Below the pieces are notes generated by a model. That model saw nothing but the letters and a program-made list of their open reading frames with translations. It was not told the DNA's origin and ran no database searches. Of a stretch of DNA of 64,000 nucleotides, positions 35,062-43,008 are shown piece by piece. The position numbers and the translations under genes were made by a program. The DNA is taken from positions 62,001-126,000 of the forward strand of contig NZ_JADNJQ010000001.1 in NCBI RefSeq assembly GCF_015555045.1, in the 5' to 3' direction. The stretch comes from Collinsella aerofaciens. GTDB taxonomy: Bacteria > Actinomycetota > Coriobacteriia > Coriobacteriales > Coriobacteriaceae. How positions within the stretch are numbered: position 1 is the first letter of the stretch; every line of letters starts with the position of its first letter.

Positions 35062-35452
35062 AGAGCTCGGCCCCCTTCCTCTTCGCCTTCCGCCTCGCCT
35101 TGCGCGACGGATTCCCCGGCGCAGGAGCGGGCCGAGCGCCCTCGAGCACGGGGGTCGAGCGATAGAAGACCCTCTGGTCCTCGAGCTGGAAATCGAGCCA
35201 AAGCGGGACGAACTTCTCCAATTTCATGTGATAGGGCCGCCAGAACCCCGCGAGCCAGAACGGCATGGATGCGCACATGACGGGAAGGGCTGCGTTGCGC
35301 ACCTCGATCCCGAGCATGAACTGGCAGATGGCGGCTGTTCCGACAGCCGAGGCGAGACCTCCCGCGAGGCACACGAGCGTGCGCGCGGAGAGCTTGCCGA
35401 CGATCTTTTCGGTGTATTCACCGATGTCCTTCTGGACCCTTACAGACAGCAT
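35045..35452 (-). CDS. PrgI-family membrane protein
   Basis: The 135-residue protein has two adjacent membrane helices (LVCLAGGLASAVGTAAICQFML, here residues 28-49, and ALPVMCASMPFWLAGFW) flanked by a soluble N-terminal VQKDIGEYTEKIVGKLSAR and a basic tail (RKARRKAKRKG). This is the PrgI layout found just upstream of VirB4 in Gram-positive conjugation operons, thought to be the VirB3-like partner. Its end overlaps the virB4 start. Confidence 0.85.
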   Translation of the reverse strand: MLSVRVQKDIGEYTEKIVGKLSARTLVCLAGGLASAVGTAAICQFMLGIEVRNAALPVMCASMPFWLAGFWRPYHMKLEKFVPLWLDFQLEDQRVFYRSTPVLEGARPAPAPGNPSRKARRKAKRKGAELYDPVR

Positions 35453-35462
35453 TTCCGGCTCC

Positions 35463-35678
35463 TTAAGCTGGAAGCCAGGACGTGTCGAGCTGCCCGAAGT
35501 AAATCGCCGCAGCTATGATGATCGCCCCGCCTGCGATGGTCGAGATCGCGCTTGCGATCTGGGCTCCTCCCTGCTGTTCCCGGATGGCGAGACCGAGCGA
35601 CACCGCGCCCCAGACGACCAGAAAGCCGCCCAGGAACGTGACGCAGCCGGAAACGAGCCCGATTATGTTTGAGAGCAT
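35463..35678 (-). CDS. Maff2/VirB2-like small membrane protein
   Basis: The 71-residue product from ATG 35678 (AGGAGACACGGG upstream) has two hydrophobic helices separated by a short polar loop (IREQQGGAQIASAI), as in the Maff2 family of Gram-positive transfer operons and in VirB2-like pilin-type subunits. It lies 10 bp upstream of the PrgI-like gene. The longer frame to 35768 has no ribosome site. Confidence 0.75.
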   Translation of the reverse strand: MLSNIIGLVSGCVTFLGGFLVVWGAVSLGLAIREQQGGAQIASAISTIAGGAIIIAAAIYFGQLDTSWLPA

Positions 35679-35868
35679 CCCGTGTCTCCTTTGCATGTCT
35701 TGAAAGGGACGGCCGCGCGAAGCTATGAGGGGGCCGCCCCAGTTGGTACAATTGGTTGCGGAGCGCATCTCGCGCCCCTTTGCATCCGGGACGGCGCGCG
35801 GCTGGCCTGTGTGGAAGCTGGCCTCGCCGCGCTTGTCAAGGGAGTGTCGGCTCCCGCCGTCCCATCTC

Positions 35869-37701
35869 TCATCTCATGGGCGCATCACCGCCTCTCCTTT
35901 CCCGGTACTCCTTGAAGTCGAAGCGCTCCTCGTGCCTCGCGTCCGCATGCCCGGGGTCGACCTCCGGATAGGAGGGATGCTCCTCGATGCGGTATTTCGC
36001 CCCTTTCAGGGGGTAGGTCCCGCTGATGAGGACGATCGACTCGTCGCGCGGGAGCCTGCCCACCTCGTCGGGCGTCATGAGGTCGCGCTCGATCACGTTG
36101 TAGTTCTGGGTCGTGGAGCGGTTCGCGCCCCTCGAATCGCTTTCCGTGAGCACCTTCACGGTCTGCTTGCCGACCATCTTCGAGACCATCTCGTTGGTCT
36201 CGGTGGACTTGCCGCCCAGGAACACCACGGTGTCGCAGCAGTCAAGGATGGTCTTCGCGCCTTCCTTCTTGTAGGCGCGCTCGAGCTGGCTTGCCGACTG
36301 CAGGATGATGCTGAAGCTCACGTTGCGCGAGCGCGCCGTTGCGATGACCCTCTCGAAATCGGGCACCGTGCCGATGTTGCCGAACTCGTCGAGCAGGAAG
36401 TGCACGGGCCGTTTGAGCGAGCCCCCGAAGCGAGCGAGAGCCGTCTTGTACAGGACGCTCGTCGCCTGCCACATGAGGAGCGCGAAGAGGAAGTCGAAGG
36501 TCGAGTCGGAATCCGACATGCTCGCGAAGATGGCGTGCTTGCCTTCGCCCGAGCCGAGCGCGTCGAGGGCCATCTCGTCGTAGGAGATCAGCTTCGAAAC
36601 CGCATCGACCGAGAGCGGCTTGAGGCGCACGTTGCAGCTGATGATGATCGATTTCAGCGTCTTTCCCGCCGCCACCTTGAAGGCGCGGTAGTTCGAGAGC
36701 GCGAAATCTTCTTCGGGACTGCGGGGCTCGCCGACGCGGACCCATCCCCAGTCGCCTCCGTCGTCGAAGGGGCGTTCCCCTTGCGCGCTTTGCCCGCGCC
36801 CCCGCTCCATGAAGCGCATGCCCGTCTCGAGCTCCTCGAAGATGAGGTCCAGCGGGCTCATGTAGGACTCGTCCTCTTCGCGCGCCTCGGCAAGGCTCAA
36901 AAGCAGCATGAGCGAGTTGAGGTCCCTTTCCTCGGGTCTGGCGTGGTACACGAGAAACGCCACGAGCGCCGTGTAGAGCAGGCGCTCCGAGTTCTCCCAG
37001 AACGGGTCGGCGCCCTTGCGGTCCTCGGCGGTGGTGTTCTTGATCAGGCATTCGACGAAGACGAGGATGTCCGCCTGGTCGCTCACGTAGGCGAGCGGGT
37101 TGTAGTGCATCGAGCGCGAGAAATCGGTGGTGTCGAAGGTCCGGATGTCGTAGCCGGCGTCCTCGAGGGCCCACCCGACATCGCCCAAAAGCGTGCCCTT
37201 GGGGTCTGTCACGAAGAAGTCGGCGTTCTTCTGCATTATGTTCGGCTTGACGTAGTAGCGCGTCTTGCCCGAGCCGGGACCGCCGAGAACGCATACGTTG
37301 CGGTTGCGGTCGTGCTTGAGGTCGAAGCGCTTCGGCTTGAGGGCAAGAGCGAAGTCCCTCGAGAGAAGGATGTTGTTGGCGGGATCCTTCCTGTCCATGA
37401 ACGCGAGCCCCTCCTTGAGTGTTCCCCAGCGGGCCGAGCCGTGCTCCTCTCCCTGCCGGTACGTGCCCGCGCGCACGAGTCTGCGCGCCCAGACCGCCCA
37501 GGGGACGCAGGCTGCCATGAGCCCCACGGCAAGCGCCATGGGCTCTGACGTGAGCCCCGTTTCGAGCATTTCTGACAGAAGGACGAGAGCGTCGCACCTC
37601 GGGAAGCCCGATGCGCTCGCCGCGCTCGCAAGGGCGTCGCCGGCGCAGAAGCACGCGATGCTCGCCGCGGACACGGCGATAGCTTGTGATAGCGGCCTCA
37701 T
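35869..37701 (-). CDS. virD4: VirD4/TraG-type coupling protein
   Basis: The 610-residue product from ATG 37701 has two N-terminal membrane helices, a Walker A GGPGSGKTRYYVKPN near residue 142, the TraG/VirD4 signature FFVTDPKGTLLGDVG, and Walker B VHFLLDEFGNIGTVPDF near 437, followed by SIILQSASQLERAY. It brings the relaxase-DNA complex to the T4SS channel. Its start codon overlaps the stop of the DUF3801-like gene (ATGA). Frame extension to 38280 is antisense-like and not translated. Confidence 0.94.
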   Translation of the reverse strand: MRPLSQAIAVSAASIACFCAGDALASAASASGFPRCDALVLLSEMLETGLTSEPMALAVGLMAACVPWAVWARRLVRAGTYRQGEEHGSARWGTLKEGLAFMDRKDPANNILLSRDFALALKPKRFDLKHDRNRNVCVLGGPGSGKTRYYVKPNIMQKNADFFVTDPKGTLLGDVGWALEDAGYDIRTFDTTDFSRSMHYNPLAYVSDQADILVFVECLIKNTTAEDRKGADPFWENSERLLYTALVAFLVYHARPEERDLNSLMLLLSLAEAREEDESYMSPLDLIFEELETGMRFMERGRGQSAQGERPFDDGGDWGWVRVGEPRSPEEDFALSNYRAFKVAAGKTLKSIIISCNVRLKPLSVDAVSKLISYDEMALDALGSGEGKHAIFASMSDSDSTFDFLFALLMWQATSVLYKTALARFGGSLKRPVHFLLDEFGNIGTVPDFERVIATARSRNVSFSIILQSASQLERAYKKEGAKTILDCCDTVVFLGGKSTETNEMVSKMVGKQTVKVLTESDSRGANRSTTQNYNVIERDLMTPDEVGRLPRDESIVLISGTYPLKGAKYRIEEHPSYPEVDPGHADARHEERFDFKEYRERRGGDAPMR

Positions 37702-38252
37702 TTCGCCCTCGTCTCGACGCCGCGCGAGATATCGCGTGCCTTGCCCTTGGCCGCCTCGAGACGAGAGGACGCCTCCCTGGCATGCGCGGCCTTCTCGGCT
37801 ATAGGCTCGTCCTTGGCGCGCTCGCGCATCTTCGAGAGCTCTTTTTCCGCACGCGGGGCAGAGGCCCGAGTGGCCTTTTCGAGGTCCTTGAAGGCATCGT
37901 TCACCGCAGGCGCGTCCTCGACCATGAAGACGAGGTGCTCGCCTTCGGGCATGGGCGCGAACTCGTGGCGGATGCCCTCGCGGGACAGCTTCTCGTCGAT
38001 GATCTGGCGGATGGTCTCGTATTCGGGCAGGGCCGCGAACTCCGACATGTCGAGCTTCGCCCATTCCGCGACACCCGGAGAGGACTCGATCTCCCCTCCG
38101 GATATGTTTTCGCAATCGCCGCGGGCTCGCTTGAATGCCGAAGCCAATCGCTCGCCGCCCGCCACCATCGCCGCCTCTCCGGCATCCTGGCCGATGCGGA
38201 TCATCCAGTCGACGAGCTTCTCGCCGGAGTCGTCGCCGAAGTCGTTCGTCAT
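37698..38252 (-). CDS. PcfB/DUF3801-like coupling-protein partner
   Basis: The 184-residue product from ATG 38252 (AAAGGAAAACCA upstream) has an N-terminal helical part (KLVDWMIRIGQDAGEAAMVAG), a central alpha/beta segment (LPEYETIRQIIDEKLSREGI, HLVFMVEDAPAVNDAFKDLEK) that resembles DUF3801/PcfB, and a long charged tail rich in Ala/Lys/Arg. PcfB-type proteins are encoded directly before VirD4 homologues and help recruit the relaxosome. The 4-bp overlap with virD4 supports this reading. Confidence 0.7.
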   Translation of the reverse strand: MTNDFGDDSGEKLVDWMIRIGQDAGEAAMVAGGERLASAFKRARGDCENISGGEIESSPGVAEWAKLDMSEFAALPEYETIRQIIDEKLSREGIRHEFAPMPEGEHLVFMVEDAPAVNDAFKDLEKATRASAPRAEKELSKMRERAKDEPIAEKAAHAREASSRLEAAKGKARDISRGVETRAK

Positions 38253-38272
38253 TGGTTTTCCTTTCTTTCCAG

Positions 38273-38289
38273 TGGGACAAACTGTCCCA
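38273..38289. repeat. Palindrome TGGGACA-AAC-TGTCCCA, copy 2 of 3
   Basis: A perfect 7-bp inverted repeat around AAC lies 20 bp upstream of the DUF3801-like start. It is the exact reverse complement of the copy within virB4 (34,343-34,359), and a third copy with one change sits at 44,833-44,849. Confidence 0.8.
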
Positions 38290-38300
38290 GTCGCCTTCCC

Positions 38301-38333
38301 AAAACAGAGAAGGCGGGATGAACCCGCCTTCTC
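38301..38333 (-). terminator. Rho-independent terminator after the 38,341-38,865 gene
   Basis: On the minus strand an 11-bp perfect stem (GAGAAGGCGGG / CCCGCCTTCTC, 38307-38333) with a 5-base loop is followed by TGTTTT. It separates the unknown gene from the main transfer operon, so that operon would need its own promoter between 38,253 and 38,300, where the 17-bp palindrome lies. Confidence 0.8.
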
Positions 38334-38340
38334 AGATGCA

Positions 38341-38865
38341 TCAGCGAACCTCCGCCCGCGCATTTCGCGAATGCGGGTTCGCAGTCTTATTCAATTGCGG
38401 GATGGAATCCCGTGCGCGTCTTGCCGCGTCCTCGATGCTCGGAATAGCGCTCATGTAGTCGAGACGCTTGCACTGCTCTGGAGTTGCGCGATGCATGCAC
38501 TCGATCGCATGCGCGAACCGCTCTGGCTCCTTCACGATGTCATTGAAGGACCAGCTCTCGAAGTCGACCCAATCCGAGCCGTCACTTTTAAGCGTCCACC
38601 ACTCGTCTCCGCCGTCGACCTGTTGCACGAAGGCAAGATCCTCGTACACCACGCCCTGGCGGAGCGCAAAGTTTCCCTGCGCGAAGAAGCCGCGCAGCTC
38701 CTCGATGCTGCCGGCTTTCGCGAATTCGTATGGGTACTCTTCAAGATAGAGGTCGTCCTGCCAGGCATAGCCGCCGCGCTTGAGCCAGCCGTTCTCCTGG
38801 CATTTGGCCACGAGAGACTCGACGGTTTCGTCGTCGGCTCTCTGCAGTCTAGAAGCGTTCGCCAT
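38341..38865 (-). CDS. Unknown acidic protein (174 aa)
   Basis: The product starts MANASRLQRADDETVESLVAK and is rich in Trp, Glu and Asp (DEWWTLKSDGSDWVDFESWSF), soluble, without motifs I recognise. AAGGGATAAGCC precedes ATG 38865, and a clear terminator follows its stop. It is a single-gene unit between the replication-like genes and the transfer operon. An acidic surface and small size would suit a DNA-mimic anti-restriction protein, but that is speculation. Confidence 0.6.
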   Translation of the reverse strand: MANASRLQRADDETVESLVAKCQENGWLKRGGYAWQDDLYLEEYPYEFAKAGSIEELRGFFAQGNFALRQGVVYEDLAFVQQVDGGDEWWTLKSDGSDWVDFESWSFNDIVKEPERFAHAIECMHRATPEQCKRLDYMSAIPSIEDAARRARDSIPQLNKTANPHSRNARAEVR

Positions 38866-39098
38866 GGCTTATCCCTTTCCTTAGGCGCCTGCCCAGCCAT
38901 GCCGGAAAGGACGCTTGAAGTTGTGCTTGCTATTCCGAAACACGTTCCCTAGAGACAGGGGCGTGTTGATTGCGGGCGGCCGCTTGGTTTGTCCGTCTTG
39001 GACTACCCGGCAGCCGCCCTGCTTCAGTTAACCGCATGGCACTCGCGCAAATTCCCCTGAGAGCCGCTTCAGGTTCCCTAGGGGGCCTGCAAGTCGGA

Positions 39099-39893
39099 TT
39101 AATTTTTCCTCCTGCGACGGTCAGGGCTTTTCAGCACCACTACCTTGTTCATCTCACAGATGCGCGAGACCACGGCTTTGGCACTTTCCACCTCGTTATT
39201 GCGTGAAAGGCGACGCTCGAGAGCATCAAGGCTGTACTGGGATGTGAAAACGGTGGGAAGCATGTTCTCGTAGCGATAGTTAACTACCTCGAACAGCGTC
39301 GTAAGCGCCCAGCTGTTGGCGTTTTCCTTTCCTATATCATCGAGGAAGAGGATGTCCACCTCGCAGAACCTGCGCACGCCGTCATGCTCGCTGCCGTTAT
39401 AGCTATCGTGGATCGAGTTGAGCATCGCGAGCGTGGTCGTAGCCTTGACGGAATACCCCGCGAACACGAAGGCCTTCGCCAGCGCGCACATCTCGTAGGT
39501 CTTTCCCGCCCCGACGCTTCCTTGGATGTAGAGGCCCTTGCCATTGGCATCTGCAAAAGTGTTTACGTATTCGATGCACTCGGGTACCGAAGGATATGCC
39601 TCCAAATAGAGCTTGCCGATTCCCGCCTTCCTGCACTTGGCAAGTGCCGCCTGTCTGGCCCTTTCCTCGCGCAAACGTTCCTTGGCCTCTTCCTGCCGCT
39701 TGATCTGAGCTCTCCTTCCTTTGCAGTCGCAGTCCTTGACCGTCACCCACCTCACAAAACCATCCTTCGAGATGATTCCGAGCCATTCGAGTGGCTTGCC
39801 GCAGTGCTCGCAAACGCGCTTCTCCTGTTTTTCGTACGGGAGACCCTTCGCCTTCGCCTCCTCGAGCGTGTAGAGCTGGAAATCAGGTTTCAT
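39099..39893 (-). CDS. DnaC/IstB-like AAA+ ATPase with zinc-finger N-terminus
   Basis: The 264-residue protein has an N-terminal Cys cluster (CEHC at 28-31, CDC at 55-57) as in phage and plasmid DnaC-like helicase loaders, then a coiled segment and an AAA+ domain: IQGSVGAGKT (123-132), VDILFLDDIGKENANSW (Walker B), VFTSQYSLDALERRLS (sensor). It probably loads a replicative helicase on the excised element. It lies 14 bp downstream of the HTH protein gene, as in many phage-like replication modules. Confidence 0.87.
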   Translation of the reverse strand: MKPDFQLYTLEEAKAKGLPYEKQEKRVCEHCGKPLEWLGIISKDGFVRWVTVKDCDCKGRRAQIKRQEEAKERLREERARQAALAKCRKAGIGKLYLEAYPSVPECIEYVNTFADANGKGLYIQGSVGAGKTYEMCALAKAFVFAGYSVKATTTLAMLNSIHDSYNGSEHDGVRRFCEVDILFLDDIGKENANSWALTTLFEVVNYRYENMLPTVFTSQYSLDALERRLSRNNEVESAKAVVSRICEMNKVVVLKSPDRRRRKN

Positions 39894-39907
39894 ATCATTA
39901 GTCCTAT

Positions 39908-40438
39908 CTATTCGAAATGTTTGTTCTTGCTCTTTGGTATCGGGTGAACTTCCTTCATAGATGGAAGTGAGGGGTCTTCATGGCCGCCGACGCGCGAAGG
40001 TGAAGCATCTTCATGCACGGGAGAGTCTGCCCCCGAAGCATCTTCATGGGGTGAAGGGTCTTCATATGAGAAACCTTCATGGTCAGCACTCATGACGCCA
40101 ATCGCCTGCAAGGGCTCCACCGCCACCTTGTAGCACTTACTGCCGATACGCCTCGCTTCGGCGCACGGCTCGGCTTCCATGATGAGATCCTTTTCCTTGA
40201 GGCGCTTCACGGCGTCGAACACCGCGCGCTCGCTCAGTCCGAAGAAACGGGCGGTTCCGCTTTTGGACTCGTAGAAAGCCTTCCCGGAGTTCTCGAACCC
40301 GAAGATGCGGGCATACACAACCAGGTCGGCGTTCTTGAGGCCCAAGTCGCGCCCCATAAAGTCCCAGACCAGGACGAATCCGTGCCCCTCGAGATTGAAG
40401 TCCTCCGGTCTTTCCGGATTCTCCTCCACCCCGCACAT
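39908..40438 (-). CDS. Winged-helix replication-initiator-like protein
   Basis: The 176-residue product from ATG 40438 begins MCGVEENPERPEDFNLEG and has a helix-turn-helix region (DLGLKNADLVVYARIFGF, TARFFGLSERAVFDAVKRLKEKDLI) of the type found in phage replication proteins paired with DnaC loaders. The C-terminal third is a repetitive, acidic linker (EDPSPHEDASG repeated four times in variants). Pairing with the DnaC-like gene supports a replication role; the ribosome site (GTAGGT) is weak. Confidence 0.72.
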   Translation of the reverse strand: MCGVEENPERPEDFNLEGHGFVLVWDFMGRDLGLKNADLVVYARIFGFENSGKAFYESKSGTARFFGLSERAVFDAVKRLKEKDLIMEAEPCAEARRIGSKCYKVAVEPLQAIGVMSADHEGFSYEDPSPHEDASGADSPVHEDASPSRVGGHEDPSLPSMKEVHPIPKSKNKHFE

Positions 40439-40445
40439 GACATAC

Positions 40446-40697
40446 CTACAGATCGGCGTCGATTGCGCAGTTCTCGAGAAGGTCCTCGATGTTCTTCTGG
40501 GTAAAACGCAGGGAAGATCCGATGCGCACACCCACAAGGACACCATCGCGCATGAGGCGATAGACCGTCGCCGTGCTAACCTGGAGGTAATCGGCGAGCT
40601 CTGAGATCGTGAACAGGGGCGGCATTGGAACGGCCTTCTCCACGCTAATGCTGTCGACAGAAGTCCGATGCGTTTCTGCCTGCTCAATGGTTTGCAT
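40446..40697 (-). CDS. Excisionase-like HTH protein
   Basis: The 83-residue product contains a MerR/Xis-type winged helix (FTISELADYLQVSTATVYRLMRDGVLVGVRIGSSLRFTQKNIEDLL). Proteins of this type are recombination directionality factors or small regulators on mobile elements. It ends 7 bp before the start of the replication-like gene, on the same strand. Confidence 0.8.
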   Translation of the reverse strand: MQTIEQAETHRTSVDSISVEKAVPMPPLFTISELADYLQVSTATVYRLMRDGVLVGVRIGSSLRFTQKNIEDLLENCAIDADL

Positions 40698-40792
40698 GTC
40701 GGCTCTCTTTCCGCGGCTGCACTGCCGTGCACCGCTGTGTCCGTGATTGACTTGATCTGACGCGTCATTGACTGCAGTGAAACAAAACGAAA

Positions 40793-40816
40793 GGCCCCGT
40801 ATATCGAGACGGAGCC
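40793..40816 (-). terminator. Terminator after the 40,840-41,175 HTH gene
   Basis: On the minus strand GGCTCCGT and ACGGGGCC (40793-40816, one wobble pair) form a stem over 8 bases and are followed by TTTCGTTTTGTTT. Confidence 0.75.
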
Positions 40817-40839
40817 TTCCAGGTGCTGTAGGGGGTCAG

Positions 40840-41175
40840 CTAGACGCAATTACTTTTGTCTTTCGGTGGGTAATACGGTTCGGGAAGCGTGGTGAAATCG
40901 CGGAGCCACTCGACGAGTTCATCGCGTAATGCGAACGAGCCGCGCGCACCGTTTGGCCATTTGCGCAAAGGAAGCGGATTCCTCGGCGAGCTCGCGTATG
41001 CATAGACACGTTTCTTGCTGATTCCCAAAAGATGCGCTATCTCGTTCGGTGAATAGGCATCCTGCGGCAGCACAGGCTGCTGCACGAGGCGCATAACGTA
41101 CAGGGCATTGCCCCCGCTCTCTCCCTCATGCTTGAGATCGGGCATGGTGATAACAGGCTGCTTCTTGTCTGTCAT
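40840..41175 (-). CDS. HTH DNA-binding protein
   Basis: The 111-residue product from ATG 41175 has a central helix-turn-helix (YSPNEIAHLLGISKKRVYAYAS) followed by a short wing (LPLRKWPNGARGSFALRDELVEWLRDF), typical of AlpA/excisionase-like regulators. GGAAGGATCGACCC precedes the start. It stands alone before a terminator and divergently from the ABC-3C-like operon, and may regulate element excision. The upstream extension to 41280 is not supported. Confidence 0.75.
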   Translation of the reverse strand: MTDKKQPVITMPDLKHEGESGGNALYVMRLVQQPVLPQDAYSPNEIAHLLGISKKRVYAYASSPRNPLPLRKWPNGARGSFALRDELVEWLRDFTTLPEPYYPPKDKSNCV

Positions 41176-41360
41176 GGGTCGATCCTTCCTCGACCGATGA
41201 TATGAGCAGCGCGAATACTCAACATCGGATCGTGTCTCCTTGGTTGGTCGGAGAATTCGCGCAACCCGCCGAATCCACACTCAAGGCCTTACTTCATTTC
41301 GCTATCGAAGAACACTCCCTTGCTCCATCAGCAGCAGGAGGACCACCTCTGAGCTGGGGT

Positions 41361-41390
41361 TTGATAGGAGTATTCGACGATTGGTATAAT
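41361..41390 (+). promoter_or_regulatory. Strong sigma-70-type promoter of the ABC-3C-like operon
   Basis: TTGATA (41361-41366) and TATAAT (41385-41390) are separated by 18 bp, with TGG just before the -10 box. Its position rules out the long upstream start at 41202 for the first gene and places the transcript start near 41,397, right at the GGGAGG ribosome site. Confidence 0.7.
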
Positions 41391-41414
41391 TTGCAGCGGG
41401 AGGCACCTTGGTGC

Positions 41415-42557
41415 ATGTCGACTGCTCACGTTGCAATTAGAAGCATATCGACGCAGCAGAAGGATGTCGTTACCCGGCGGTTACCCTCCGGTTCCCCGTG
41501 GTTTCCACGTTGTGAGATCGAAAGGAAGCAAACGCGTCCGACCGAGATTAAGACGGTGAGTGAGGTAGCTAAAAAGGGAAAACATATTTCTGATGACTTT
41601 GTCTTTTCGGGCTACGTCCGTGCATTGAAAGATGCCTGGACTGGCGCTATCGCAGATGCTGACTTGATTGAGCTGCTCTATGGACTGATTGCAGAACCGC
41701 TTAAGCTCAAAGGGCAAACAGGGCAGCCTATTGGCTGCTCGAAAAAAGAAGCTAGCGGCATCATGAATCGCAAGAAAGAAGCGCACGGTGAGATCAGGAG
41801 ACACTGCAGGGACGCGGCTGTAGAGGATTCCATTGTTGAAAACTATGAGAAATCTGTTCTTCCTAGACTCAACGAATGCAAATTCGATTTGCTACGAATT
41901 GAGCTAATCACTCTCATTCTCGATTCAGACTGCTCCAAAGCGGTGAAAGAAGAGCTTTCGTCCTTAGCAGATCAGGAGAACCTTGCGCCTTTCCTTGCGC
42001 GTTCGCTGCAGCTGTCGCTTTCTTGGGACAACAAGCTCTCCGAGAAATCTGAGCAAGGGGAAGAAGAGCTGCCGCTCCCGAAATTTAAAGGAAGAATAGA
42101 TCCTGAAGTCCCTGAAGATATTGCCGAATGTGAGCTGCCCTACGTCGATGCGCTCGTCAGAGTCTACGGCGAAGAAGAAAACGCCGAATTCACTTCGGCA
42201 GACGAAATAGATGAATTCCCAAGGTACAAAGATCATCTCACAAGGCAGCGAAAAGACTACTATTCGGCGGAATTCATAAGACGATGCATGAGGGATACCT
42301 ACGACGCAGAAGGCGATGATCAATTCGAGATTCTCGAAGAAGAGGTGTTCAACGGGGTCATTGACATCCACGGGCGCAAATTCGATACGGGAAGGCAGAG
42401 GCTAGATGAAGTCCTCACACAGGCCGCGAATCTCAACATGGATGGAGTCTGGGTAAATCGTGACACCGACTGGATAAGGACTTATGTCAAAAAAGGCGTA
42501 TGCCACATCCTTGTGAATGACAGAAGAATTAGGGGGTGGCTAGATGAGGACCGATAA
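41415..42557 (+). CDS. ABC-3C-like system, first (effector/CTD-type) component
   Basis: The 380-residue product from ATG 41415 is soluble and largely helical: KHISDDFVFSGYVRALKDAWTGAI near residue 57, GCSKKEASGIMNRKKEAHGEI near 105, then an acidic second half with a WVNRDTDWIRTYVKKG tail. I cannot name its domain. It is the first of three overlapping genes whose second and third members look like the middle component and the DUF3732 ATPase of ABC-three-component systems, where this position is held by the variable effector protein. Start selection follows the promoter at 41,361-41,390; an in-frame ATG at 41202 lies upstream of it. Confidence 0.7.
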   Translation: MSTAHVAIRSISTQQKDVVTRRLPSGSPWFPRCEIERKQTRPTEIKTVSEVAKKGKHISDDFVFSGYVRALKDAWTGAIADADLIELLYGLIAEPLKLKGQTGQPIGCSKKEASGIMNRKKEAHGEIRRHCRDAAVEDSIVENYEKSVLPRLNECKFDLLRIELITLILDSDCSKAVKEELSSLADQENLAPFLARSLQLSLSWDNKLSEKSEQGEEELPLPKFKGRIDPEVPEDIAECELPYVDALVRVYGEEENAEFTSADEIDEFPRYKDHLTRQRKDYYSAEFIRRCMRDTYDAEGDDQFEILEEEVFNGVIDIHGRKFDTGRQRLDEVLTQAANLNMDGVWVNRDTDWIRTYVKKGVCHILVNDRRIRGWLDEDR

Positions 42558-43008
42558 GGTTTTTAACACCGCCTTTGAGACCTCCCTGAGGATCCTGCTA
42601 CTCCTCGACGCATCGGACATCGATTTGGACGAACAGACCATTCGAGTTGCTGACTTTATTGCCACCTACGGTAAAGAGTTTAAATTGTCTGCCGATTCTC
42701 CGAATGGGGATAATCCCTACATGTACTGCGAGCTGGCGGCACGAAAATCATTGATGAACGAGGCGATGAGGCTTCTCGTGATTGATGGGTTCGTTTTGCC
42801 AAGCGCAACTGAAAGCGGGTTCTTATATAGGATTACCCTACGTGGTCATCGCTACGTTAGCTCGCTGGAATCGAGATACGCAGAAGAGTACCAGCGAGCA
42901 GCATCGTCGGCTCTCGAGCTGATCGAGGCCAGAGGTATAACGTCCGTATTCGCTGTTATCAGGGAGAAGGCAAGGTACGCAAGCGAAGTGGAGCTGGACA
43001 ATGAATAA
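42544..43008 (+). CDS. ABC-3C-like middle component (winged helix)
   Basis: The 154-residue product starts inside the end of the first gene (14-bp overlap). It reads FETSLRILLLLDASDIDLDEQTIRVADFIATYGKEF, then ARKSLMNEAMRLLVIDGFVLPSA and YRITLRGHRYVSSLESRYA, a winged-helix outline shared by the middle components of ABC-three-component conflict systems. These link the ATPase and effector. Its stop overlaps the ATPase start by 8 bp. Confidence 0.72.
   Translation: MRTDKVFNTAFETSLRILLLLDASDIDLDEQTIRVADFIATYGKEFKLSADSPNGDNPYMYCELAARKSLMNEAMRLLVIDGFVLPSATESGFLYRITLRGHRYVSSLESRYAEEYQRAASSALELIEARGITSVFAVIREKARYASEVELDNE

Noticed and set aside
39908-40849. 313-codon version of the replication-like HTH gene
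   Set aside because: The first part overlaps the excisionase-like gene in another frame; the family-like sequence begins at ATG 40438.
41202-41414. N-terminal extension of the first ABC-3C-like protein
   Set aside because: A near-consensus promoter at 41,361-41,390 lies inside it and the residues do not look like folded protein; start 41415 is preferred.
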